Shown: positions 9,189 through 17,998 of the stretch, piece by piece
Position numbering within the stretch: the stretch's first letter is position 1
Layout of the letters: every line of letters begins with the position of its first letter
Assembly (NCBI RefSeq): GCF_000622145.1
Contig: NZ_JHWH01000008.1
Span: 1-64,000 of the forward strand
Direction of reading: 5' to 3'
DNA from: Paracoccus yeei ATCC BAA-599
GTDB taxonomy: Bacteria > Pseudomonadota > Alphaproteobacteria > Rhodobacterales > Rhodobacteraceae
DNA length: 64,000 nucleotides
The notes under the pieces: model-generated
What the model was told of the DNA's origin: nothing
Database searches by the model: none
Seen by the model: only the letters and a program-made list of their open reading frames with translations
Translations under genes and position numbers: made by a program

Positions 9189-9963
9189 ATTCGTCGGGGT
9201 GACTGACGTTCAGGCCGTGGGGCGCATCCTCGATCACCACCAGCTCGCTGCCGGGGATCGCCTCGTGCGTGCGCTGGCCCGAGCCCTCGAGCGGCACGAT
9301 GCCGTCGGCGTCGCCGTGCAGCACCAGCACCGGCACCTGGATCTGCCGCAGGTCGTCGCGGAAATCGGTGGTGCCGAAGGCCTTCATGCAGCCAAGCGCC
9401 GCGACCTGGGACGACTGATGCGCCAGTTCGATGGCCTTTTGCCGGTCGCTTTCGGTAACTTTCAGCTCTTCATTCGCGGTGAAGAAATCCTGGGTGAAGC
9501 TGTCGAAGAAGGTGTCGCGGTCGTCCTTCAGCGCGTCCTCCATGGCCTTGGCCTGCTCGGGCGTCAGCGGGCCTTCGGGGTTGTCGTCGGTCTGCATCAG
9601 ATAGGGCGGCACGGCGGCGGCAAAGACGAGGCTGTGAACGCGGTCCGCGCCGTGGTTCGGGATATAGCGTGCGGCCTCGCCCCCGCCCATGGAAAAGCCG
9701 ACGATGGTCACGTCCCGCAGGTCGCGATCCAGAATCACCTGATGCAGGTCGGCGGTCAGTGTATCGTAGTCATAGCCCGTGGCGGGCTTCGAGGACCGAC
9801 CAAAGCCGCGCCGGTCGTACGTCAGGACACGAAAGCCCGCGTCGCGCAGGACGGGCACCTGCTTTTCCCATGCCGCCCCGGACAGGGGCCAGCCGTGAAT
9901 CAGGATGACGGGGCGCCCGGCACCTCCGCTGTCCTCGACGTGCAGTTCGACTTTCTCGGCCAT
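9154..9963 (-). CDS. Alpha/beta hydrolase (non-haem chloroperoxidase/arylesterase-like)
   Basis: This 269-residue alpha/beta hydrolase has the nucleophile elbow GFS91MGG, the oxyanion-region HGWPLSG, an acid residue in LHGDADGIVP and the catalytic histidine in DAPHGLNVSHPDEF. The family includes cofactor-free haloperoxidases and small esterases; the substrate cannot be read from the sequence. It has no signal peptide, so it is cytoplasmic. Its last codons overlap the 3' end of the UdgX fusion on the other strand. Confidence 0.85.
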   Translation of the reverse strand: MAEKVELHVEDSGGAGRPVILIHGWPLSGAAWEKQVPVLRDAGFRVLTYDRRGFGRSSKPATGYDYDTLTADLHQVILDRDLRDVTIVGFSMGGGEAARYIPNHGADRVHSLVFAAAVPPYLMQTDDNPEGPLTPEQAKAMEDALKDDRDTFFDSFTQDFFTANEELKVTESDRQKAIELAHQSSQVAALGCMKAFGTTDFRDDLRQIQVPVLVLHGDADGIVPLEGSGQRTHEAIPGSELVVIEDAPHGLNVSHPDEFNAALIAFLRR

Positions 9964-10522
9964 GGCAGATCCCCGGTTGGCGCCTCGCGCGTTGAGCCGG
10001 GGGAACGCCAGGTCGGGGGCGCTGGTTTCGCGACGCTTCTGTGACAGCCCGGCTGTCCGGTGTTTCGGCGGGGCGGCAGAGCGCCCGACTTGTCGCGCTA
10101 ATGCAGGATGCGCACCTGGCGGGCAGTGCCGAACCCTCGGGCAGCAACTGGCCGAGCAGGGATCACGCCACTGGGCGCGGGATCGCAGACAAAAAGAACA
10201 TATGTTTCCTTAACCCAATCAATATCCCGAACAGCGCAAACATAATGATCTTTCCCACGCGAAATAGGCACCGATGTCACAAATATGTCGGCGGATTCTT
10301 GCGTTAACCAGTGTTGACGGACCATTTTGAGGGCGCTATCAGCCTTGCAGCGGATCGTGGAAATAGCCGAAACGTCGAAAAAGATAATTTGTTCCAGATT
10401 ACCGAGTAGCGCGTCGCATTGCGCTGGCAAATGGCCGGAAATGCGAGGGCGTCTGTCAGCCGACACATTCAAGCCGTCGATCCCGAAAGGGGTCTGAAAC
10501 CCGATTTTGAAGGTCATCAGCC
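9964..10522. other. Intergenic region with a candidate promoter for the glycan cluster
   Basis: This 559-bp gap holds no gene I can support. Bases from about 10190 to 10400 are clearly AT-richer than the surroundings. A sigma-70-like pair, TTGACG at 10314-10319 and TATCAG at 10337-10342 with a 17-nt spacer, points towards the gene at 10523. It would give a 5' leader of roughly 170 nt. A frame on the minus strand at 10098-10517 lacks the codon bias of its neighbours and was not accepted. Confidence 0.4.
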
Positions 10523-11872
10523 ATGCGCGCCGTGTTTTTCGTCCAGGAGGGTCTGCGCGACCAGATCGCCGCGATCATGCCTGCCGATTGCGTTGAATGT
10601 GTTGGATTGTCGGACGGAATGGCCGCGATTCGACGTCTGGACGGCCGCCGTCCCGCGGGCGTCATCACGGGAAAGGGCGCGGCCGCCAAGATGCCCGCGC
10701 TGCCGGCCGCCTTGCAGATGCTGCCCCGGCTGGAATTCGATCCCCGCAATCAGAAGAAACTGGCCGCCGATATTATCGGCCTGCTGCTGGATCAGATGAA
10801 TTCGGTCGAAAGCGATGCCGGATCGGCCCGACTCGCCGCCTCGATTCTGCGGAACGAGAATAACGCGCTGGAGGAAAGCCTGAAAGCGGTCGAGGATTTC
10901 ATGTATAGCCTGGGCAATCCCCGCTATATGAAATCCCTGTCGTGGGAGCCGGTCGGCCAAATCGCCCGGATCGAGCCGCGCTCGGTGGCCGAACAGGTTC
11001 TGCCGCTCAGCATCGCCTGCATCGCGGCGGTCGATCTGTGGCTGCCGCAGGGCACGAACGCCCAGGGGTTGCAGGCGGCGCTGGTCGATGCGGCCGGCGT
11101 GTCCCATGCGCTGCGCCCGGCCGAGGGCGGGGCCGGCGCGGGCTGGCTGCGCTTGCAGCCCGACCAGCCGATCGGCGGGGTCGAGCGCGACTGCATGCTG
11201 CGGCTGGACTGGAAGGATTCGGCGCCGCTGTCGCTTGGCCTGGGCCATGCCGTCCCCGATCAGCGCTTCGCCCTGCGGCTTCCCAAGGGTCCGGCGTGCG
11301 AACAGCTGCTTGCGCTGCGGGTCTGGAAGGGCCTGCCCGGTGTCCGTCTGCCGGCCGAGGTGCAAGGCGCCGCCCTGGTCGACGAGGCGGGCTTCGTTTC
11401 GCCCGCGCTGCTGCCTCGGCCCGAACTGTTCGCGGTTCCGCCGCAGGCCCAGGACCACATCTCGGCCGCCTTCTGGGAAAACGAGGACGCGGTCATGGTC
11501 CACCCCTCGCGCCAGGGGCCGGTCTGCGCCATCATCCGCGACGTGGACCTGCCGTCGATGTCCCATATCTCGGCCCTGGTCAACGTCGGCCATCCGCGCG
11601 CGCCCAGTCTGAACTTTGCCGTCGGCGTTGCCCCGCATGGCCGGGTGGACGAAGACGGTTTCTGGCAGCGCCGCATGGGCCCCTGGGTGCATGGCCTGCC
11701 GCCGCACGGCTGGGCGCAGGCCCATTGCATCCCGCAGGAGCGGATCGAGGGGCGGGCCGATATCCTGCTGGCGGCCTCGCTGGCGACGGACGGCCCGAAC
11801 GACATGAGCTGGGGGCTGTTCCGCGGCTTTCGCATTGCCAGCCGCGGCGGAAACGCGGCGCTGCTGCAATGA
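10523..11872 (+). CDS. Uncharacterised protein of a glycan cluster (DUF6212-like)
   Basis: This 449-residue protein has no signal peptide or membrane segment. The N-terminus (MRAVFFVQEGLRDQIAAIMP) is followed by a helical stretch around residues 75-125 and then beta-rich segments to the end (for example GPVCAIIRDVDLPSMSHISALV). It resembles proteins annotated DUF6212 in Rhodobacterales, found beside glycosyltransferases; this is from memory and not checked. The stop overlaps the next start in ATGA, so it is translationally coupled to the GT2-GT4 fusion. A role in making or recognising the same glycan is inferred from context only. Confidence 0.7.
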   Translation: MRAVFFVQEGLRDQIAAIMPADCVECVGLSDGMAAIRRLDGRRPAGVITGKGAAAKMPALPAALQMLPRLEFDPRNQKKLAADIIGLLLDQMNSVESDAGSARLAASILRNENNALEESLKAVEDFMYSLGNPRYMKSLSWEPVGQIARIEPRSVAEQVLPLSIACIAAVDLWLPQGTNAQGLQAALVDAAGVSHALRPAEGGAGAGWLRLQPDQPIGGVERDCMLRLDWKDSAPLSLGLGHAVPDQRFALRLPKGPACEQLLALRVWKGLPGVRLPAEVQGAALVDEAGFVSPALLPRPELFAVPPQAQDHISAAFWENEDAVMVHPSRQGPVCAIIRDVDLPSMSHISALVNVGHPRAPSLNFAVGVAPHGRVDEDGFWQRRMGPWVHGLPPHGWAQAHCIPQERIEGRADILLAASLATDGPNDMSWGLFRGFRIASRGGNAALLQ

Positions 11873-14490
11873 GCCCGCGCGACCAGGTCAGCGTCGTCAT
11901 CCCGGTCTGGGGCCATCCCGTTCTGCTGGACGACGCCATCGGCGCGGTGCATCGCGAAATGGCCAGCGGCACCATCCGTCGGCTGGTGGTGGTCAATGAC
12001 GGCTGCGAGCATGACGAGACCATGGCCAGCATCGCAAGCTGGCAGGCGCTGCTGGGCGAACGCATGGCGGCGCTGCATGTGCCGAACGGCGGGCTCAGCG
12101 CCGCGCGCAACTGCGGGATCGACGCCGCGCTGGCGCTGGATCAGGACATCGCGGCCGTGCTGCTGCTGGATGCCGACAACGTCCTGGCGGCGGGCGCGGG
12201 CGCCGCGTTCGGCCGTGCGCTGGCGCGCCACCCCGACCGGGACTGGTTCTATCCCGATTTCGACTTCTTCGGCCAAAAGGGCCATTACGTCACCGACCGC
12301 GAACCGGACCTGCTGTTTCACGCCCATGTCAACCTGTGCGAGGCCGGCAGCCTGATCCGCCGCCGGGTGCTGGACGCCGGGCTGCGCTTTGACGAGACGA
12401 TGAAGCAGGGCTACGAGGACTGGGATTTCTGGCTGTCGGCCGCCAGCCGCGGGTTCCGGGGCCAGCCCTTTGCCGAGCCGGTGCTGCTGTACCGCAAGCG
12501 TCCCGCCAGCATGCTGGCCGGTTCCCACGACCGCGACGGCGAACTGCGTCGCTTTCTGGAACAAAAGCACCGCTGGTTGTTTTCCTGCCCCGCGCTTCTG
12601 GCGCTCGAAGCGGCGCGCTTTCCCCGCTATGCGCTGGTCGAGGGCGGACAGGCCTTTCTGTGCACGGACCCCGACCAAGGCGAAAGCGTTCCCCTGGCCG
12701 AGCTTGAGCGCCGGATCTTTGCCCATCTGGCCGATCCCCACCGCAACCACGCGCCCGCCGTCCTGATCTTTCTGCGCGACGGCACCCGTGCCCGGCTGGC
12801 CCAGGCTCGGTTGCTGCACGGCTTCCTGTGGAACTGCGAACGGCGGCAGGCGCGGCTGGAATGGCCGGGCGACGTGGACCTGTTCTTCCTGGACGCCTCG
12901 GACGCGGGCCATGCGGTCCACGGCGACCTGGGCAATCCCGACCGCCCGTCGGACGGGGCGGTCCTGTCGATGCAGGGCCTGCGCCGCATCCTGCTGGAAA
13001 CCGATGCCGCCTGGGCGCGCGAGATCGACCGGACACCCTGTCCCCATCCCGTGACAAGCTGGGGGCTCGAGGTGGCGGACGGGCGCGCCGCCCGTCCCGA
13101 CAGCGACAGCGCCGCCGAGGTGATGCGCGGCGTTCTGGTCGCGCTGCACCGCAGCCGCTATCGTCCGGCGCTGGACCAAAGCTGGAACTGGCGCGAGACC
13201 GGCGGCGCGGCAAGCCGCGCGATGGCGGTCGAGATCCCGCGCAAGGCCGTTTCGGGCGGCATCGTCTTTCCGCTGCTGAAACAGCCCGGCCGCAAGGACA
13301 TCGGGATGGTCCTGCCGATCTTCGACTTCGGCGGAGTGGAAAAGGTCGCGGCAAGCCTGGCGCGCGAATTGGCGGCGGCGGGGCACCGGCTGCACCTGTT
13401 CATCGCCAGCGACCGCCCGATCCATTCCGACGCCTGGGCGCTTGAGCCCTTCGCCACGGTCAGCTGGCTGCCCGACGCCTCGACCCTGGACTGGTCGGGC
13501 CCCGAATACCTGGGCACGGCCGAGCCCAGCTGGGGCAACGGCACCGAGCGCGCCGACCTTGCGGGGCTGCTGTCGTCGATGGATGCGGTCATCAACGCCC
13601 ATTCGGCGGCGCTGCACAAGGTCGCCGGCCGGCTGCGCCAGCAGGGCATCCTGATGATCGACCACGAGCATCTGGTCGAGCGCAGCACCTATGGCCGCAA
13701 CTATGGCCCGCCCAAGCTGGCGCTGGCCTATGAGCACGCCTACGACCTGGTGCTGACCTGTTCGAGGACGCTGGCCCACTGGCTGAACGCCCAGGGGATG
13801 CCGCGCCGCAAGCTGTGCCCGCTGGTCAATGCGCCCGGCTATCCGCTGAAGGCGGATCGGCTTGCGAAGGCCTTGGACGACCGTGCCACCCGACCGGGCG
13901 ACGGGCCGCTGCGCGTGCTGTTCATGGGCCGGCTGGACCCGCAAAAGGGCGTTCACCGGCTGGCCGCGATCCTGGGCGATCTGGCGCGGCATGCCCCGGA
14001 CATGCGGCTTTCCGTCGCGGGTCAGGCGGTCGTCGATGCGCCCGCCGACCTGGCCTTTCCGCCGCAGGTGCGGATGCTGGGCGCCGTGCGCGGCCCCGAT
14101 GCGCTGACCGCGCTTCTGGCGGACACCGACGTGATGATCCTGCCTTCGCATTACGAAGGGCTGCCGCTGTCGGTTCTCGAGGCGCAGCGGCTGGGGGTGG
14201 TGGTGCTGGCGACCGATGTCGGCGCCATGCGCGAGGCGATCCGCGACGGCGTCGATGGTTTCATCCTGCCCGAGGATGGCTGCGAGGACGCCTTCGTGCG
14301 CCTTGTTCTGGATCTCGACCGGGACCGCGCGCGGCTGCGGGCGGTGTCGGCCGGTGCCTTGGCCTCGGGATCGCGCGACTGGGCCGATGCCGCCGCCCCG
14401 CTGCTGGCCTGGCTCGGCACGAAATGGGAGGCGCCTGTCTGCGGCGATCAGCAGACTTTTCCTGAAACGCATGGAAGGAAATCAAATTGA
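11869..14490 (+). CDS. Two-domain glycosyltransferase, GT2 (N-terminal) plus GT4 (C-terminal)
   Basis: The protein is 873 residues long. The N-terminal ~300 form a GT2 GT-A fold: VSVVIPVWGH at the start, the DAD metal motif at 101-103 in LLLLDADNV, and QGYEDWDFWL as the acceptor-side ED motif. From about residue 470 a GT-B fold begins (GMVLPIFDFGGVEKVAASLA). The nucleotide-sugar site LRVLFMGRLDPQKG is followed by the E-x7-E motif of GT4 retaining enzymes, E763GLPLSVLE771. Two successive sugar additions by one polypeptide are likely. The start overlaps the previous stop (ATGA). Confidence 0.9.
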   Translation: MSPRDQVSVVIPVWGHPVLLDDAIGAVHREMASGTIRRLVVVNDGCEHDETMASIASWQALLGERMAALHVPNGGLSAARNCGIDAALALDQDIAAVLLLDADNVLAAGAGAAFGRALARHPDRDWFYPDFDFFGQKGHYVTDREPDLLFHAHVNLCEAGSLIRRRVLDAGLRFDETMKQGYEDWDFWLSAASRGFRGQPFAEPVLLYRKRPASMLAGSHDRDGELRRFLEQKHRWLFSCPALLALEAARFPRYALVEGGQAFLCTDPDQGESVPLAELERRIFAHLADPHRNHAPAVLIFLRDGTRARLAQARLLHGFLWNCERRQARLEWPGDVDLFFLDASDAGHAVHGDLGNPDRPSDGAVLSMQGLRRILLETDAAWAREIDRTPCPHPVTSWGLEVADGRAARPDSDSAAEVMRGVLVALHRSRYRPALDQSWNWRETGGAASRAMAVEIPRKAVSGGIVFPLLKQPGRKDIGMVLPIFDFGGVEKVAASLARELAAAGHRLHLFIASDRPIHSDAWALEPFATVSWLPDASTLDWSGPEYLGTAEPSWGNGTERADLAGLLSSMDAVINAHSAALHKVAGRLRQQGILMIDHEHLVERSTYGRNYGPPKLALAYEHAYDLVLTCSRTLAHWLNAQGMPRRKLCPLVNAPGYPLKADRLAKALDDRATRPGDGPLRVLFMGRLDPQKGVHRLAAILGDLARHAPDMRLSVAGQAVVDAPADLAFPPQVRMLGAVRGPDALTALLADTDVMILPSHYEGLPLSVLEAQRLGVVVLATDVGAMREAIRDGVDGFILPEDGCEDAFVRLVLDLDRDRARLRAVSAGALASGSRDWADAAAPLLAWLGTKWEAPVCGDQQTFPETHGRKSN

Positions 14491-15044
14491 CGACGATCTA
14501 CGCTGCTGCGGTTCGCAATTACGAAGCCGCCGCCGCGGTCCTGACCGCGTTGCAATCCAACCGGCTGGACCTCGTGGCCGAGGTCCATGCCGCCATGGTC
14601 GGCCGGCCCAAGCTTAGCCTGTCGGGCGGCTACAACACCGTCACCTCCGCCTTTGGCGCCTGCGTTCCCGGCGGGACGCGCTGCGACGTGCTGCCCGTGG
14701 CCAGCGACGCCCATGCCGTCGAACTGCGCAGCGCCGGCCTGCAGTGGATGACGCTGGAAGCGCCGCTGCCCGATGGCGTCATCGCGCGCAAATGCTTCAT
14801 CGAATGTCAGGCCCATGGCGAGGTGCCGCTGGTCGCCGATGTCTTCCTGCGCAGCTTCGATGCCGAGGGCGAGGCGCAGGACAGCGGCCATGTCGAATGG
14901 CGCATCCAGCAGGATTCCGTGTCGCTGTGCAGCCTGGACCTGCCCGCCGCGGACGAGGAGGCGACCGGCCGCCGCGTCATCATCCACCTGCGCCAACCGG
15001 CCCAGCGGCTGGTCCTGAGCGGGCTGGCGCTGACCCTGATCTGA
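14487..15044 (+). CDS. Unrecognised protein of the glycan cluster
   Basis: I do not recognise this 185-residue protein. The proposed start is a TTG at 14487 that overlaps the preceding TGA; GGAAGGAAA lies about 7 nt upstream, and no ATG or GTG gives a better start. The sequence looks like one beta-rich domain (LQWMTLEAPLPDGVIARKCFIECQAHGEVPLVADVFLRSF) with no signal peptide, membrane helix or catalytic motif. Its place between the GT2-GT4 fusion and another unknown protein, all co-directional, suggests a role in the same glycan pathway. Confidence 0.72.
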   Translation: MTTIYAAAVRNYEAAAAVLTALQSNRLDLVAEVHAAMVGRPKLSLSGGYNTVTSAFGACVPGGTRCDVLPVASDAHAVELRSAGLQWMTLEAPLPDGVIARKCFIECQAHGEVPLVADVFLRSFDAEGEAQDSGHVEWRIQQDSVSLCSLDLPAADEEATGRRVIIHLRQPAQRLVLSGLALTLI

Positions 15045-15097
15045 ACCCGGCGCGGCCATGCCCCGGCATGGCCTTGCCCGACGGAAGGAGCCTGGAC

Positions 15098-16657
15098 ATG
15101 GGCCTTAACATGGATTTCTGCTTTGCCGACGCCCGGGCCATCCTTGTCCTGGCAGGCTGGAGCGCGGACCCCTGGCTTGACCTCGAACTTCATGCCGAGG
15201 ATGCGCGGCTGTCGCCCGTGCTGGTCACGCGCCATGCGCGGCGCGACCTGCGCACGGCCGAGCCGATGGGGTATCTGGCGGTCTTCGACCTTGGCGGGCT
15301 GGACCTGCCCGGAAACGCCGCGATCCATCTCAGGACCGGGCACGAGTTCACCGAGCTTTCGCCCGAACGGCTGGTGACGGACGAGCTGCGCCTGATCGAG
15401 GTCGGCGTGGACGAGGTCTTCTTCGCCTGGCTGCGCCTTGTCGGGCAGGGCACGCTGACCGCGCCCAAGGGCGAGACGGCGCAGGCGGTGATGACCCGGC
15501 TGCGCTTTGCGCCGCTGCTCGCGCGCGAAAGCGACGATTTCGGTCTGGGTACCGACCGCTGCCTGGTGGGCGAGGCGGGGCAGGGGCTGGTTTCGGGCTG
15601 GTTCATGCCGGCCCAGGGCCAGACCGAGGCGCTGACCGCCCTGGCCATGGACGACCGGCAGCTGTGCCGGGTCGAACTGATGCCCGGTGCGCTGCCGCGC
15701 GCGGACCTGCAACCCTATGCCACGCGCTATCGCTTCAGCGGAACGGACGGGTTCTGCGGCAGCTTCCTTCTGGCCGAGCCTGCCAGCGGCCCGGTGCGCG
15801 TGCTGTTCCTGATCCCCGGCCAGCATGCCGCCGCGGGCGTCCTTGTCGCCGCCGAACCCACCCCCGCGGCCGCGCTGGCGGTCCAGACCTGTCAGGTCCA
15901 GCTGGAACTGCCCGACCCCACCCGCCAGACGCGCCTGCGCCGCGCCATGCTGGAGCCTCTGCCCGCCTGGCAGCCGCCGTCCGGGGTGGCGCCGGTTCGG
16001 GCGGGTCGGGTGCTGCTGGTCCTGGACCACGATCTGCCCGATGCGGACCTGCGCGACGTGCTGCGCCGCGTGGGCCTGCGGCTGGACCGGCCGCTCGAAC
16101 TGTTCCTGCTGCGCCCCGGCCTGACCCGTCCCCTGGCCGCCGCGGTCGAGGGCGCGCAGCGCGACCTGCCCCAAGGACTGGTCCTGCGCGGCACCGGCAT
16201 GGCGCTGGACCGCGAGGTGCCGATGGCCGAACTGGCGCTTTACGGCCGCAGTTCGACCCTGTTCCAGCTGGACGAGGATGCGCGCGTGTTCGACGCGACC
16301 CTGCGGCGCCAGCCGGTGCAACTGTCGATCCTGGACCCGATCTTTGCCGTGGCGGGGGGCGATCCCGGGCAGCGCTTCCTGCGCGACCAGCTGGCCTTCG
16401 CGCTCAGCGCGCCGACCGCCCTGCTGCGGCCGCTGCTGGCCCAGGCCCCGCGCGCCTACCTGACCGAGGAGGCGCGTCTGCGCGACATCGCGCGCCACCT
16501 GCTGGGCGCCGGCGCGGCCCATGCCGAGGGGCTCGCCCCGACGCGGCATTTCGCGGGCAAGTCCGGCCCCCTGAACCAGCCCCTGCCCGGCGGGCTGGAC
16601 CTGCACACGTTCGACGCGGAAAGCCGCGCTTTGATGGAGGCGTTGTCTGCCGCATGA
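15098..16657 (+). CDS. Unrecognised large protein of the glycan cluster
   Basis: This 519-residue protein has no family I can name. The start at 15098 follows GGAAGGAG with 7-nt spacing; an ATG at 15068 lacks such a site. The N-terminal ~280 residues are rich in short beta segments, like the carbohydrate-associated beta domains of its neighbours. The C-terminal part (about 350-519) is mixed alpha/beta, with VGLRLDRPLELFLLRPGLTRPLAAAVEGAQ, and could be a degenerate GT-like fold. No DxD or E-x7-E motif is visible. The stop overlaps the next gene start in ATGA. Confidence 0.75.
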   Translation: MGLNMDFCFADARAILVLAGWSADPWLDLELHAEDARLSPVLVTRHARRDLRTAEPMGYLAVFDLGGLDLPGNAAIHLRTGHEFTELSPERLVTDELRLIEVGVDEVFFAWLRLVGQGTLTAPKGETAQAVMTRLRFAPLLARESDDFGLGTDRCLVGEAGQGLVSGWFMPAQGQTEALTALAMDDRQLCRVELMPGALPRADLQPYATRYRFSGTDGFCGSFLLAEPASGPVRVLFLIPGQHAAAGVLVAAEPTPAAALAVQTCQVQLELPDPTRQTRLRRAMLEPLPAWQPPSGVAPVRAGRVLLVLDHDLPDADLRDVLRRVGLRLDRPLELFLLRPGLTRPLAAAVEGAQRDLPQGLVLRGTGMALDREVPMAELALYGRSSTLFQLDEDARVFDATLRRQPVQLSILDPIFAVAGGDPGQRFLRDQLAFALSAPTALLRPLLAQAPRAYLTEEARLRDIARHLLGAGAAHAEGLAPTRHFAGKSGPLNQPLPGGLDLHTFDAESRALMEALSAA

Positions 16658-17910
16658 CCCGGATCGTCGTTGTATCCCATTCCCACCCGAACCTGCGCTA
16701 CGGCGGCGGCGAAGTCGCGGCCTATCGCCAGTTCCAGCACCTGCTGTCCCTGGGCGAGGACGCCTATTTCGTCGGCTCGACCATCGGTCCCGAGGACAGC
16801 GCCAAGTTCTTCGGCCCCGGCCAGCAGGTCATCAGCTTCGACCCGCGCGACTTCTGCCTGCAGGGGCGCGGCATGGACGCCTTCCAGATGGAGCAGGCCC
16901 GGATCGAGGACGAGGACTGGATCGTCGAATTCCTGTCCGCCTTCCAGGCCGAGGTCTATCACTTTCATCATTTCTGGAACATCGGCGCGGGCACCATCCG
17001 GCGGCTTCGCGCGGCCCTGCCCAAGGCGCGGTTCATCTGCACCCTGCACGAGTTGACGGCGATCTGCGCCAATCACGGCCAGATGGTCAAGCGTTCGGGC
17101 GAACTGTGCCATGCCTCGGCCGAGGTGGCCTGCGCAGCCTGCCTCGGCCGGCCGCCGGTCGATTTCGTGCTGCGCAAGGCGCGCATGATCGAGATGCTGG
17201 ATCTGTTCGACCACCTGTTGTCGCCCAGCGAGTTCCTGCGCGACCGTTTCGAGGACTGGGGCATCGCGCCCGGCCGCATCGCGGTGATCGAGAACGGCCT
17301 GGACCACCACGCCGAATACCCCCCCGAGACCGAGGCCGAACTGCTGGCCAAGTCCGGCCGCTTCGCCTTCTTCGGCCAGGCCACGCCGACCAAGGGCCTG
17401 GACGTGCTGATCCGGGCTGCCGCCCTGATCGAGGCCCGCATGCCCGAGACCGAGGTGCCCCTGGACATCGATATCCACGGCGTCGACGAAGAAGGCTTCA
17501 CCCGGCTCTGGCCCAAGCTGGAAATTCCCGACTGCGTGCGCTTTCGCGGCCGCTATCGCCCGCAGGATTGCGTCGACATCATGCGGGGCTACGGCTGGAT
17601 CGTCATTCCCTCGGTGTGGTGGGAGAACAGCCCCGTGGTGATCCAGGAGGCGCGCGCGGCGTTCACGCCCATGATCGCCTCGGACATCGGCGGCATGGCC
17701 GAGAAGACCGCAGGCTGGGGCATCCCGTTCCGCACCGCCGACCCCGCGTCGCTGGCCCAGGCGATTTTGTCGGTCCACGCCCGGCCCGACGTGCTGCGCG
17801 ACCACAAGGCCCGGATCACCCCGCCGCTGGACCTTGCTGGCTTCCACGCCGAATGGGTGGAGGCCTGCGGCATGACCCCGGCGCGCGTCCTGCGCGAGGG
17901 GGCGGCGTAG
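16654..17910 (+). CDS. GT4-family glycosyltransferase
   Basis: This is a 418-residue GT-B glycosyltransferase. The N-terminal domain starts TRIVVVSHSHPNLRYGGGEVAAYRQ, with the acceptor-side glycine-rich loop. The C-terminal nucleotide-sugar domain shows RFAFFGQATPTKGLDVLI, and the E-x7-E motif ENSPVVIQE with SDIGGMAE. A cluster of cysteines (residues ~150-170, ELCHASAEVACAACLG) also occurs in other GT4 enzymes and may bind metal. It is coupled to the gene before it by an ATGA overlap. Donor and acceptor are unknown. Confidence 0.88.
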   Translation: MTRIVVVSHSHPNLRYGGGEVAAYRQFQHLLSLGEDAYFVGSTIGPEDSAKFFGPGQQVISFDPRDFCLQGRGMDAFQMEQARIEDEDWIVEFLSAFQAEVYHFHHFWNIGAGTIRRLRAALPKARFICTLHELTAICANHGQMVKRSGELCHASAEVACAACLGRPPVDFVLRKARMIEMLDLFDHLLSPSEFLRDRFEDWGIAPGRIAVIENGLDHHAEYPPETEAELLAKSGRFAFFGQATPTKGLDVLIRAAALIEARMPETEVPLDIDIHGVDEEGFTRLWPKLEIPDCVRFRGRYRPQDCVDIMRGYGWIVIPSVWWENSPVVIQEARAAFTPMIASDIGGMAEKTAGWGIPFRTADPASLAQAILSVHARPDVLRDHKARITPPLDLAGFHAEWVEACGMTPARVLREGAA

Positions 17911-17998
17911 TGACGGTCGGCGAGACCGTCGCCCCTGATACATTTCCGGCAACGCCCGCCACGGACACGAACACCGCAATCTATAAGGAGATGCGATA

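Noticed and set aside
10002..10027. GGAAC-N17-GGTT resembling an EcfG promoter on the plus strand
   Set aside because: No plus-strand gene starts within 500 bp downstream and the spacer differs from the consistent set, so it is probably chance.
10098..10517. Minus-strand frame of 139 codons in the gap before the glycan cluster
   Set aside because: Third codon positions lack the strong GC bias of all neighbours, no RBS precedes it, and the sequence has no recognisable features.
11260..14472. Very long minus-strand frame opposite the GT2-GT4 gene
   Set aside because: No motif, low-complexity composition, and fully antisense to a gene with clear GT2 and GT4 signatures.
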